Shown here: positions 27,956 through 35,290 of the stretch, piece after piece | How the letters are laid out: every line of letters begins with the position of its first letter | Numbering within the stretch: the stretch's first letter is position 1 | Assembly (NCBI RefSeq): GCF_017873215.1 | Contig: NZ_JAGGKA010000007.1 | Span: 1 to 64,000 of the forward strand | Source of the DNA: Clostridium tetanomorphum | GTDB taxonomy: Bacteria > Bacillota > Clostridia > Clostridiales > Clostridiaceae | Direction of reading: 5' to 3' | DNA length: 64,000 nucleotides | Notes under the pieces: model-generated | Database searches by the model: none | Told to the model about the DNA's origin: nothing | Seen by the model: the letters and a program-made list of their open reading frames with translations, nothing else | Translations under genes and position numbers: made by a program

Positions 27956-28800
27956 CAGTTTTAAGTGGAAAAGGTGGCACAGGAAAAACTACTATTGCAA
28001 CAGCATTGGCTGAACTTGCTGAAGATGTAATAAGAGTAGATTGTGATGTAGATGCTCCAAACCTTTACTTATTCTATAAAGGTAAGGATATTGAAAAAAC
28101 CGACTTTATAGGTGGTAAAAAAGCTATTATAGATGAATTACTTTGTGTTAAATGTGGTAAATGTGAAACTATATGTAGATTTCATGCTGTAGAGAATTTT
28201 AAAATAAATCCATTTATTTGTGAGGGATGTGGTGCTTGTAGATTAGTATGTCCACAAAATGCTATAAAGCTAGAGGATGAAAAAACAGCGGATACATTTA
28301 TTACTGAATTAGATAAAGGAATAATTTCAAGGGCAGAAATGGAAGTAGGTAGTGATGGCTCCGGAAAGTTAATAACCTATCTAAGAAAAAATGGTAGAAG
28401 ATTTAACAAAGATGAAAAACTAATTATAATAGATGGCTCTCCTGGTATTGGATGTTCTGTTATATCATCAATAACAGGAAGTAATACAGTATTAATTGTA
28501 ACAGAACCTACAAAGTCAGGTCTTGAAGATTTAATGAGAGTAGTATCATTATGTGAACACTTTGGTGTTTTTACTATGGTATGTATAAATAAACATGATA
28601 TAAATAAAGAAGTGACAAAGGATATAGAAAATTTTATTAATGAAAAAGGCTTAAAATTAGTAGGTAAAATTCCATATGATGACATTGTTATGAAATCTAT
28701 AAACGAGTTAAAACCTATAACCTATTATAAGGATAGCATTGCAGAAAAAGCTATTGAAGAGATGTGGAATAAGATCAAGAATACTATAAAAAATTGTTAA
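27946..28800 (+). CDS. MinD-superfamily ATPase with inserted ferredoxin domain, second copy
   Basis: 284 aa, starting at TTG 27946, 7 nt after AGGAGG and overlapping the previous gene. It has the same architecture as its neighbour: SGKGGTGKTT, two ferredoxin motifs (CVKCGKCETIC and CEGCGACRLVC), then IDGSPGIGC. The two differ widely in the last hundred residues, so they are old paralogues that probably act as a pair. Confidence 0.92.
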   Translation: MELAVLSGKGGTGKTTIATALAELAEDVIRVDCDVDAPNLYLFYKGKDIEKTDFIGGKKAIIDELLCVKCGKCETICRFHAVENFKINPFICEGCGACRLVCPQNAIKLEDEKTADTFITELDKGIISRAEMEVGSDGSGKLITYLRKNGRRFNKDEKLIIIDGSPGIGCSVISSITGSNTVLIVTEPTKSGLEDLMRVVSLCEHFGVFTMVCINKHDINKEVTKDIENFINEKGLKLVGKIPYDDIVMKSINELKPITYYKDSIAEKAIEEMWNKIKNTIKNC

Positions 28801-28835
28801 GGACGTATAAATAATTAAAATAAGAGGTAGAAAAA

Positions 28836-29195
28836 ATGATTAATGTATTAAAATATCATGATAAAGGATATAACTGTGCAGAATCTATAGTAAAGGCATT
28901 TAATGAGGAGTATAATGCAAATATTCCTGTTTCCATTGCAAGTCCTTTTGGTACCGGTATGGCTGTAGGAACTACTTGTGGAGCAATTACAGGAGCAATT
29001 ATAGCTTTGGGATCAGTAAAAGGAAGAGAAGAAGTTACAGTTAAAAATGAATCAAGAAAATATACAAAAGAAATAATGAATAAAATAAAAGAAAAATATG
29101 GAACATTTGAATGTTTAGAGCTAAAGAAAAAAGGTATATCTTGCAGTGAAATAATAGAGTATGTATATGATATTTTAAAAGAATATATAAAATAA
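28836..29195 (+). CDS. C_GCAxxG_C_C family redox/metal protein
   Basis: 119 aa. The family cysteines are visible: GYNCAES near residue 13, TTCGAITGAI near 48, and C91 and C103 in the C-terminal helices (FECLELKKKGISC). Related proteins occur next to redox and metal-cofactor genes in anaerobes and are annotated as putative redox-active proteins; no activity is established. It lies in the same transcription unit as the MinD ATPases. Confidence 0.88.
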   Translation: MINVLKYHDKGYNCAESIVKAFNEEYNANIPVSIASPFGTGMAVGTTCGAITGAIIALGSVKGREEVTVKNESRKYTKEIMNKIKEKYGTFECLELKKKGISCSEIIEYVYDILKEYIK

Positions 29196-29229
29196 ATTTA
29201 TTAAATTAAAATATAAGGAGGAATTTTAA

Positions 29230-29586
29230 ATGAAAATAGCAGTTGCAAGTGAAGGGAAATATGTAAGTGGACACTTTGGACATTGTGAAGGTTTTACTAT
29301 ATATGAGGTAGAAGAAGGAAAGGGATTAAATAAGAGTTTTATACCAAATCCAGGACATAGACCAGGGTATCTTCCAGTATTTTTAAAGGAATTAAATGTG
29401 GATGTTATTATTGCAGGTGGTATGGGAGAAACAGCACAGGAGTTATTTAATCAAAATGGAATTAATGTAATAGTTGGTGCAAAAGGATTTAGTGATGATA
29501 TAGTACAAAAATATATAAATGGAGAATTAAAATCAACAGGTAGTATTTGTAGAGAACATGAACATGAAGGCCATTGTAATGAATAA
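29230..29586 (+). CDS. NifX-like domain protein, second copy
   Basis: 118 aa, again a single dinitrogenase Fe-Mo-cofactor/orange-protein-type domain: MKIAVASEG, SGHFGHCEGF, DVIIAGGMGETAQELF. A His/Cys/Glu-rich tail (CREHEHEGHC) could bind metal. The ribosome site AAGGAGG is strong. It differs from the copy at 26741 in keeping the GHFGHC motif seen in many orange-protein-like members, so the two copies may carry different clusters. Confidence 0.9.
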   Translation: MKIAVASEGKYVSGHFGHCEGFTIYEVEEGKGLNKSFIPNPGHRPGYLPVFLKELNVDVIIAGGMGETAQELFNQNGINVIVGAKGFSDDIVQKYINGELKSTGSICREHEHEGHCNE

Positions 29587-29603
29587 TTTAAAAGGATGAT
29601 TTT

Positions 29604-30077
29604 ATGAAAGCTGAGTTACTACCTTTTAAAAAGCTTTTAGAGACAAATGGATATAAATTTACATTAGCAAAACAAGTAGTGTTAAAAACTATTTTAGACA
29701 GCAAAATACATTTAAATGTAAAAGAAATATACGAAAAAATAAGGGGAAAACATATAGGCCTTGCTACTATTTACAGGTCTTTAAAGGTATTTAATGAATT
29801 AGGTATAGTAAAAGAACTAAATATCAATGGCATAAACTACTATGAAATGAAAATATTTAGTGGAAAACCCCTGCATATTCATTTTAAGTGTTATAAGTGT
29901 AACAGTATAATTGATATAGATAGTCACAATTTAAATTCTGATTATCTGAAATTAAATAGAAAAATTGAGATAGATAATAATTTAGAAATATATGATTCAA
30001 ATATTATGTTTATAGGGCTATGTAGTAATTGCAGGGAGGAATTAAAGTGTCAAGACCAACAAAATGCAGAAGAGTAG
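29604..30077 (+). CDS. Fur-family metalloregulator
   Basis: 157 aa. The winged helix occupies about residues 1-85, with the recognition region IGLATIYRSLKVF. Structural zinc is bound by two CxxC pairs, CYKC near 96 and CSNC near 145, and HIHFKC gives the HxH sensor residues. It could be a Fur, Zur or PerR type; the sequence alone does not decide. Its location inside the Fe-S/metal cluster makes it a good candidate for the repressor that binds the palindrome at 25862-25895. Its end overlaps the DUF134 gene. Confidence 0.9.
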   Translation: MKAELLPFKKLLETNGYKFTLAKQVVLKTILDSKIHLNVKEIYEKIRGKHIGLATIYRSLKVFNELGIVKELNINGINYYEMKIFSGKPLHIHFKCYKCNSIIDIDSHNLNSDYLKLNRKIEIDNNLEIYDSNIMFIGLCSNCREELKCQDQQNAEE

Positions 30078-30508
30078 AGTTTTTTCCAGAACATACTTAT
30101 TTTGTTCCATTGGGAAAACATAAATGTGAGATTGAAGAAATAGTTTTAAAAGTAGAAGAGTTAGAAGCCATGAGACTTAAGGATATTGAAGGTTTGAATC
30201 AGGAACAATGTGCTGAAAGTATGCAGGTATCAAGACAAACATTTCAAAATATTATAGATAGTGCAAGAAAAAAAATAGCTATTGCTCTTACTAAAGGAAA
30301 TGCAATAAATATAAATGGTGGAAATTATAGAACAATATTTTGTAAATTTAAGTGTTTTAATTGCGGCAATTTATATGAAGTAAATTATGAGCAGGACAAA
30401 TATATTTGTCCTGCTTGTGGTTCAGATAAGGTTATTTGCAGTAAAAAAGCAGAGTTTTGTACAAAATGGTGTCAAGGAGATAATAAAAATAATAATAGTT
30501 TACCATAA
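30047..30508 (+). CDS. DUF134 family HTH protein with zinc ribbon
   Basis: 153 aa from GTG 30047, chosen because GGGAGG lies 7 nt upstream and the family starts SRPTKCRRV; it overlaps the Fur gene by 31 bp. It has a sigma-70 region-4-like HTH (LNQEQCAESMQVSRQTFQN, about 55-75). A C-terminal zinc ribbon, CFNCGNLYEV then CPACGSDKVIC, is absent from the shorter paralogue at 32798. DUF134 proteins are predicted DNA-binding regulators that accompany NifX-like genes. Confidence 0.88.
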   Translation: MSRPTKCRRVEFFPEHTYFVPLGKHKCEIEEIVLKVEELEAMRLKDIEGLNQEQCAESMQVSRQTFQNIIDSARKKIAIALTKGNAININGGNYRTIFCKFKCFNCGNLYEVNYEQDKYICPACGSDKVICSKKAEFCTKWCQGDNKNNNSLP

Positions 30509-30635
30509 CGTGCCAGATAGATTCCTTTAATTCTAGTGAAATATTTTCCTAACTATAAAAAATGTTATTTTGCAAGAGATAAGAAAAAGTTATAATTTGT
30601 TCTTAATATATAAGAAAAAGTTTTGAGGTGAGAAT

Positions 30636-31259
30636 ATGTATACATGTGCTATGTGTAGTGAACATTATTGTAAAATAGGAAAACTTGATAAGTTGCCAAC
30701 TAATTGTCCATGTAATGAAGAGGAAGAGCAGAAAAAAATAAAAGAAGCATATTCTGAAGAAGAAAATTATAAATTAGCATATAATTCGGCGTTAGTTGAA
30801 GCGGAAGGATATTGTAAAAAAACAAGACTTGAAGAGATAATGGATTTTGCAAACAAATGTAATTTTAAAAAGTTAGGAATAGCTTTCTGTGTAGGATTAA
30901 GCAAAGAAGCAAAAATGCTATGTAAAATACTAACACATAATGGATTTCAGGTTGAATCAGTGGTGTGTAAAAGTGGAAGTATACCTAAAGAAATTTTAAA
31001 TATTAAAGATAATGAAAAGGTAAGACCAGGTACTTATGAAGCAATGTGTAATCCTATAGGACAGGCTACACTTTTAAATAATGCTAAAACAGATTTAAAT
31101 ATTATGTTAGGTTTATGTGTGGGGCATGATTCATTATTTATAAAATATTCTAATGCACCTATAACTGTTTTTGCAGTTAAGGATAGAGTCCTTGCCCATA
31201 ATCCTTTAGGAGCATTATATTTATCAGAAGGTTATTATAAAAATAAATTATATAAATAA
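30636..31259 (+). CDS. DUF1847 metal-binding protein
   Basis: 207 aa. A cysteine-rich N-terminus (CAMCSEHYC, then NCPC) probably binds a metal or Fe-S cluster. A larger domain follows with LGIAFCVGLSKEAK, MCNPIGQATLLN and LGLCVGHDSLF, typical of DUF1847 proteins of anaerobes. Function not established. A promoter may lie in the 127-bp gap upstream, where TAAGAAAAAGTT occurs twice (30580-30591 and 30611-30622). Confidence 0.88.
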   Translation: MYTCAMCSEHYCKIGKLDKLPTNCPCNEEEEQKKIKEAYSEEENYKLAYNSALVEAEGYCKKTRLEEIMDFANKCNFKKLGIAFCVGLSKEAKMLCKILTHNGFQVESVVCKSGSIPKEILNIKDNEKVRPGTYEAMCNPIGQATLLNNAKTDLNIMLGLCVGHDSLFIKYSNAPITVFAVKDRVLAHNPLGALYLSEGYYKNKLYK

Positions 31260-31272
31260 TGGGGGAATTATT

Positions 31273-31764
31273 ATGGAAAAAGTTCAAGGAAATATGAGAT
31301 CATGTCTTCAGCCAAGGCCTAATATATTGGTTTCTTGTAGAGGAAATGATGGTAAAAACAATGCATTAGCAGTGGCGTATTGTTGTAATTGTAGTTATGA
31401 TCCACCTATGGTTATGGTAGGAATTGTTCCTTCACGATATTCATATAACCTTATTAAGGAAACAGGTATTTTTGTAGTGAATATTGTTACAAAAGCACAA
31501 AAAGAAATGTTTGATTATTTAGGTAGTCATAGTGGTAGGAATGAGGACAAGTTTTCTAAACTTAATATTAAAGTTGAAGAAGGAATAAAAGTCAATGCAC
31601 CTTTATTGGCAGACTGTCCTATAAACATAGAATGTAAAGTGGTAGATTCTATAGTTACTGGTTCACATGAAATGTTTGTTGGAAAAATTGAATATGTGCA
31701 TGCTGATAGACAAGTCGTGGATAAGAAAGGTAATATTGATTTTTCTAAAATTGAATTTTTATAA
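31273..31764 (+). CDS. Flavin reductase-like FMN-binding protein (flavoredoxin)
   Basis: 163 aa. It has a split-barrel FMN-binding fold, with RPNILVSCRGNDGKNNALAVAY, DPPMVMVGI and a late GKIEYVHAD. Flavoredoxins pass electrons between ferredoxin or flavodoxin and partner enzymes. It starts 13 nt after the DUF1847 gene, so the two are probably co-expressed, giving a local redox pair next to the Fe-S ATPases. Confidence 0.9.
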   Translation: MEKVQGNMRSCLQPRPNILVSCRGNDGKNNALAVAYCCNCSYDPPMVMVGIVPSRYSYNLIKETGIFVVNIVTKAQKEMFDYLGSHSGRNEDKFSKLNIKVEEGIKVNAPLLADCPINIECKVVDSIVTGSHEMFVGKIEYVHADRQVVDKKGNIDFSKIEFL

Positions 31765-31782
31765 AATTACCATAAAAGGTTA

Positions 31783-31834
31783 TTGACATATACCCAAAAT
31801 AAAGTATAATAATTATTATAAAGGGTAAATGCCC
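31783..31834 (+). promoter_or_regulatory. Promoter of the DUF5320 gene with dyads
   Basis: -35 TTGACA (31783-31788) and -10 TATAAT (31805-31810) with a 16-bp spacer. A perfect 16-bp palindrome, TATAATAATTATTATA (31805-31820), covers the -10. GGGTAAATGCCC (31823-31834) follows it. The AAATGCC half-site is shared with both operators of the mrp promoter. Confidence 0.65.
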
Positions 31835-31859
31835 AAAAAAATAAAAAGGAGATGGGTTT

Positions 31860-32132
31860 ATGCCAAGAAGAGATGGTACAGGTCCAATGAAAATGGGAGC
31901 GATGACAGGAAGAGGAATGGGCTTTTGTAATGTAGTTAAAGATTTAGACACAATTGGAGGATTAGGTCTCGGATTAGGATTACGTTGTAGAAGAGGTTTT
32001 GGAGGGAATGGTTTGAGAAATATGAACAATCCTGAAAATCAAAAAAGTTTACTTATGGAACAAAAATCTATTCTTGAAAAAAGACTTAATTTAATTAATG
32101 ACCAATTAAATAAAATGCAGGATGACAAGTAA
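31860..32132 (+). CDS. DUF5320 family small protein
   Basis: 90 aa. It has the Gly/Met/Arg-rich start typical of the family (MPRRDGTGP, then MTGRGMGFC), a GLGLGLRCRRGFGG stretch, and a C-terminal coiled coil (about 60-88). Such proteins nearly always sit with NifX-like and DUF134 genes in anaerobes. The role is unknown; the Cys and Gly-rich part suggests metal or Fe-S handling. It has its own promoter with a dyad. Confidence 0.85.
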   Translation: MPRRDGTGPMKMGAMTGRGMGFCNVVKDLDTIGGLGLGLGLRCRRGFGGNGLRNMNNPENQKSLLMEQKSILEKRLNLINDQLNKMQDDK

Positions 32133-32195
32133 AAGGGGTGGGAAACCACCTCTTATTATAATATTTATAATTTCCTATGATAGGAGGAATATATT

Positions 32196-32663
32196 ATGGC
32201 TTTGAGAAATATTACTAATTATAAAACAGATGATATATTAAGAAAAAAATCAAAGTATGTTGATAAAATTAATAAAAAAACATTACAACTAATAAATGAT
32301 ATGGCAGAAACAATGTATAAAGAAAATGGTGTAGGATTAGCTGCTCCACAAGTAGGAATATTAAAAAGAATAATTGTTATTGACATAGGAGACGGACTTA
32401 TTAAACTTATAAATCCTGAAATAGTAGAAGAAGATGGGGAAGAAAAGGATACAGAGGGATGTTTAAGTATTCCTGGAGTAATAGCAGAGGTTAAACGTCC
32501 TTATAGAGTAAAAGTCAAAGGTCTTAATGAAAATGGTGAAAATATAGAAATAGAAGGCTTAGGACTACTTGCAAGGGCATTTTGCCATGAAATTGATCAT
32601 CTTAATGGTATATTATTTATTGATAAGGCTGTTTCTGGAACCATTAAGAACACTAATATTTAA
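32196..32663 (+). CDS. def: Peptide deformylase
   Basis: 155 aa. All three active-site motifs are present: GVGLAAPQ (residues 46-53), EGCLSIP with metal ligand C89, and HEIDH with ligands H131, H135 and catalytic E132. It removes the formyl group from nascent proteins. A def copy away from fmt/priA and inside a metal-cofactor cluster is probably an extra copy. Gram-positives often carry more than one. Confidence 0.93.
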   Translation: MALRNITNYKTDDILRKKSKYVDKINKKTLQLINDMAETMYKENGVGLAAPQVGILKRIIVIDIGDGLIKLINPEIVEEDGEEKDTEGCLSIPGVIAEVKRPYRVKVKGLNENGENIEIEGLGLLARAFCHEIDHLNGILFIDKAVSGTIKNTNI

Positions 32664-32797
32664 AAATGTAATTTTAGATAAATAAAAAAGTAAATGAAGA
32701 AGGGACCAGGCTAATGAAAAATATTTATTAGTCTATATGTAAAAAAATTATTATGTATAGATTAAAATAAATCTTTTAAATGGAGGTATATTAAGTA

Positions 32798-33172
32798 ATG
32801 GGAAGACCAAGAAAATGGAGAAGAGTTTGTACATTACCCCAAGTTGATAAATTTGGACCTGTAGATATACTAAACGGTATAAGTGAATCAATAATAATGA
32901 CAGTAGAGGAATATGAAACTATAAGACTTATGGATTTAGAAGGATTAACTCAAGAACAATGTGCAGATACTATGGGAGTTGCACGTTCTACTATACAAAG
33001 AATATATGATGATGCTCGTAAAAAAATGGCGGATAGTTTAGTAAATGGTAAAATATTAAAGATAGAAGGTGGTGACTATAAGCTTTGCAGTGATTTTGAA
33101 GATAAAGTAAATTGTGATGAATGTATTCGTGGCAGACATAGATACGGAAGAAATAGAAAAGTGGAGGACTAG
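32798..33172 (+). CDS. DUF134 family HTH regulator, short form
   Basis: 124 aa. It starts [10 protein letters not shown], where the usual family CRRV is WRRV. The sigma-70 region-4-like HTH is [19 protein letters not shown] (about 50-70). The C-terminal tail ends in [13 protein letters not shown] instead of the full zinc ribbon of the copy at 30047. The ATG follows GGAGG. It is a predicted DNA-binding regulator of the local metal genes. Confidence 0.87.
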   Translation: MGRPRKWRRVCTLPQVDKFGPVDILNGISESIIMTVEEYETIRLMDLEGLTQEQCADTMGVARSTIQRIYDDARKKMADSLVNGKILKIEGGDYKLCSDFEDKVNCDECIRGRHRYGRNRKVED

Positions 33173-33174
33173 AC

Positions 33175-33270
33175 ATGAATATTAATTTAGAACATGTTTA
33201 TTGTACTATAAAAAATGAATTTAAAAAATCATTTTCTAAGAGAGGTGTAAATAATGGAAATTATATTTAG
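33175..33270 (+). CDS. Possible 31-residue leader or small protein before trmO
   Basis: Begins MNINLEHVYC, preceded by GTGGAGG 6 nt upstream. Its stop lies 14 nt inside the TrmO gene in another frame, so it may couple translation of TrmO to the upstream gene. No family is recognised. Confidence 0.3.
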   Translation: MNINLEHVYCTIKNEFKKSFSKRGVNNGNYI

Positions 33271-33658
33271 TCCAATAGGATATGTTGAATCTCCATTTAA
33301 AAATTTAAATGACATACCTAGACAAAGTGTTTATGCCAATGATAAAAAAGCAACTATAAAAATATTAAATGAGTTTGTTGAAGGAATTAAAGATATAAAA
33401 ATAGACTCTTATATTATTGTGTTGTTTTATTTTCATCAATCAAAAGGATATAAATTAACTCAAAAGGCTAAAGACACAAATGAATTTAGAGGAGTTTTTT
33501 CTACGAGATCTCCTAACAGACCTAATGGCGTAGGCATGTCTATCGTAAAAGTTATAAACATTTATGACAATACAATAGAAATTCAAGGTGTTGATATGAT
33601 TGATGGAACTCCTATAATAGATATAAAACCTTATGTTTCTGAATTAAATCCTATTTAA
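33254..33658 (+). CDS. trmO: TrmO-like tRNA m6t6A methyltransferase (TsaA domain)
   Basis: 134 aa, the TsaA/UPF0066 beta-barrel. Motifs are IGYVESPF at the start, FHQSKGY, FSTRSPNRPNGVG (SAM-binding) and DGTPIIDIKPY. TrmO methylates threonylcarbamoyl-adenosine 37 of tRNA. The protein is a minimal version, lacking the C-terminal domain of E. coli TrmO. In anaerobes this short form is often found with metal-cofactor genes, so a different methyl acceptor cannot be excluded. A terminator follows. Confidence 0.85.
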   Translation: MEIIFSPIGYVESPFKNLNDIPRQSVYANDKKATIKILNEFVEGIKDIKIDSYIIVLFYFHQSKGYKLTQKAKDTNEFRGVFSTRSPNRPNGVGMSIVKVINIYDNTIEIQGVDMIDGTPIIDIKPYVSELNPI

Positions 33659-33735
33659 TGATGTATTTTTCTTAAGCTTAATTGTACTTGGAAAAATGAA
33701 TAAAATTAACAACTTTTTTTAATTAAAAGTATATT

Positions 33736-33792
33736 TAAAGAAGGATTGATAATTAGATGTATAGTTATACAAAAAATATTAATCCTTCTTTA
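33736..33792 (+). terminator. Terminator of the metal-cofactor cluster
   Basis: TAAAGAAGGATT (33736-33747) pairs perfectly with AATCCTTCTTTA (33781-33792) across a 33-nt loop, followed by TTTAAG. Confidence 0.6.
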
Positions 33793-33865
33793 TTTAAGTT
33801 TTTAAATAAATAACAAGATATGATATTTTAAATGAAAAATATAGTGGTTTATTGTTAAATAGAAA

Positions 33866-34951
33866 CTAATCCATAAGAACTCTACTTATTACAGTTAATG
33901 GAACTGATAAAATAATTCCCATGCTACCAGCTAAGGAACGTAATATTTCTATTGATATTTCTTGAAGATTTGCAATATATGTAAAATTAATATTATAAGC
34001 TACAAAAATCATTAAGGTAACTAGCGAACTACCTACATAAGCTAATATTAATGTGTTACACATTGTTCCTATAACGTCTCGTCCAACATTCATTCCACAT
34101 TTAATAAACTCTAGATTAGTAATATTTTTATTACTTTCTTTTATTTCATTCATTGCTGAAGCAACAGACATACTCATATCAATATTTGCACCTAGAGCTC
34201 CTATTACAACACTAGAAAAAAATATAGATTGAAAATTAAAATTTATATTTTCAGATAGTCTTGAAAGTTGTACTATTTCTTCAGAATTCATAGATATATT
34301 TAGACTATTACCCATTAAGTATGTTACTAATGCAGCTACTGTTATACCACCTACAGTTCCAATTAAGGAAGAAAAGGATTTTTTATTTAAACCATTTTGA
34401 ACAATTAGAGAAAAGAAAGATATAATTAAGCTACATATAATAGAAAGTTTTATAGGATTATATCCACTAAGCAAACCAGGAATAAATAATATAGAAATAA
34501 CACATATAGTGAATGTAACAGAAACAAGGGCTTGTAGTCCCTTTATTCCACCAATAACAAGGATTAATAATGCAAAACTACAAACTAAGTATAGTAGTTT
34601 TCTTTCTCTTATATACTCATATACAGTTATATCAAAATTATTTTCATTAGAACTTCGTATCATAAGTAAAATCGTATCTTTAGGTTTTAATAGAAGCAAA
34701 TTGTCTCCTCTTGATAGATTGTTATCAACAGTAAATTCTTTACCTTTAAGTTTTCCTTCTTTTATAAGTACTTTTATTTTTTGATAATCTGTAGAATTGG
34801 ATGGTAATATTTCTTTAACAATTGCTCTACTAAATTCTTCATTGGATGAAGAATTGTCTTTATGAACTTTTACGTTAAAAGGAGATAATAGAAAAAGTAA
34901 TGCAAATAAACCTATTGTCAACATTAAACGAAAGAAGGGAAAAATGCGCAT
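33866..34951 (-). CDS. YibE/F family membrane protein
   Basis: 361 aa. TM1 is at the N-terminus, followed by an extracytoplasmic region of about 90 residues (IVKEILPSNST onward), then about seven TM helices. GALGANIDMSMSVASAMNEI is a clear family signature. YibE/F proteins are uncharacterised; a transport role is suggested by the fold. Single gene on the minus strand, divergent from the HscC operon. Confidence 0.87.
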   Translation of the reverse strand: MRIFPFFRLMLTIGLFALLFLLSPFNVKVHKDNSSSNEEFSRAIVKEILPSNSTDYQKIKVLIKEGKLKGKEFTVDNNLSRGDNLLLLKPKDTILLMIRSSNENNFDITVYEYIRERKLLYLVCSFALLILVIGGIKGLQALVSVTFTICVISILFIPGLLSGYNPIKLSIICSLIISFFSLIVQNGLNKKSFSSLIGTVGGITVAALVTYLMGNSLNISMNSEEIVQLSRLSENINFNFQSIFFSSVVIGALGANIDMSMSVASAMNEIKESNKNITNLEFIKCGMNVGRDVIGTMCNTLILAYVGSSLVTLMIFVAYNINFTYIANLQEISIEILRSLAGSMGIILSVPLTVISRVLMD

Positions 34952-35195
34952 TATAACACCTCACTTTAATGTAAAATATTTACAATAAGTATACTACATA
35001 ATTTCTAATTTGTGAATATTTATATGTGCATAAAAAAATAGTAACTCTAGACTATATTACATATTTACTTTATAAAATCATATGATAAAATTATTGTATA
35101 AAAGTGGAATAAAATTCATTATAAAGATAAATTTTGTGTTAATAATGATATATATGGTTATTCATAGATTAATTTAGAAATGAAATAGTATTTTC

Positions 35196-35247
35196 TTGTA
35201 AAAATGTTAAGTAAATATTATAATTACATTATAATATTTACTTAACA
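35196..35247 (+). promoter_or_regulatory. hscC operon promoter covered by a long palindrome
   Basis: -35 TTGTAA (35196-35201) and -10 TATAAT (35219-35224) have an ideal 17-bp spacer. A perfect palindrome covers the -10 and start region: TGTTAAGTAAATATTATAAT (35205-35224), TAC, then its reverse complement to 35247. This is a strong operator candidate. It is not the CIRCE element (TTAGCACTC-N9-GAGTGCTAA) used for classical chaperone operons. The rest of the 339-bp gap (34952-35195) shows nothing else. Confidence 0.8.
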
Positions 35248-35290
35248 AAATTATATACATTATTTAATAAATTCTTTGAGAGGGATAAAT

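Noticed and set aside
26741-29586. Nitrogenase cofactor assembly genes
   Set aside because: The NifX-like domains are single-domain proteins in an anaerobe Fe-S cluster, and no nifHDK, nifE/N or nifB radical-SAM gene is present in the window.
35205-35247. CIRCE or CtsR box for the hscC operon
   Set aside because: The palindrome has neither the TTAGCACTC-N9-GAGTGCTAA sequence nor a CtsR heptad repeat; it is reported as an unknown operator.
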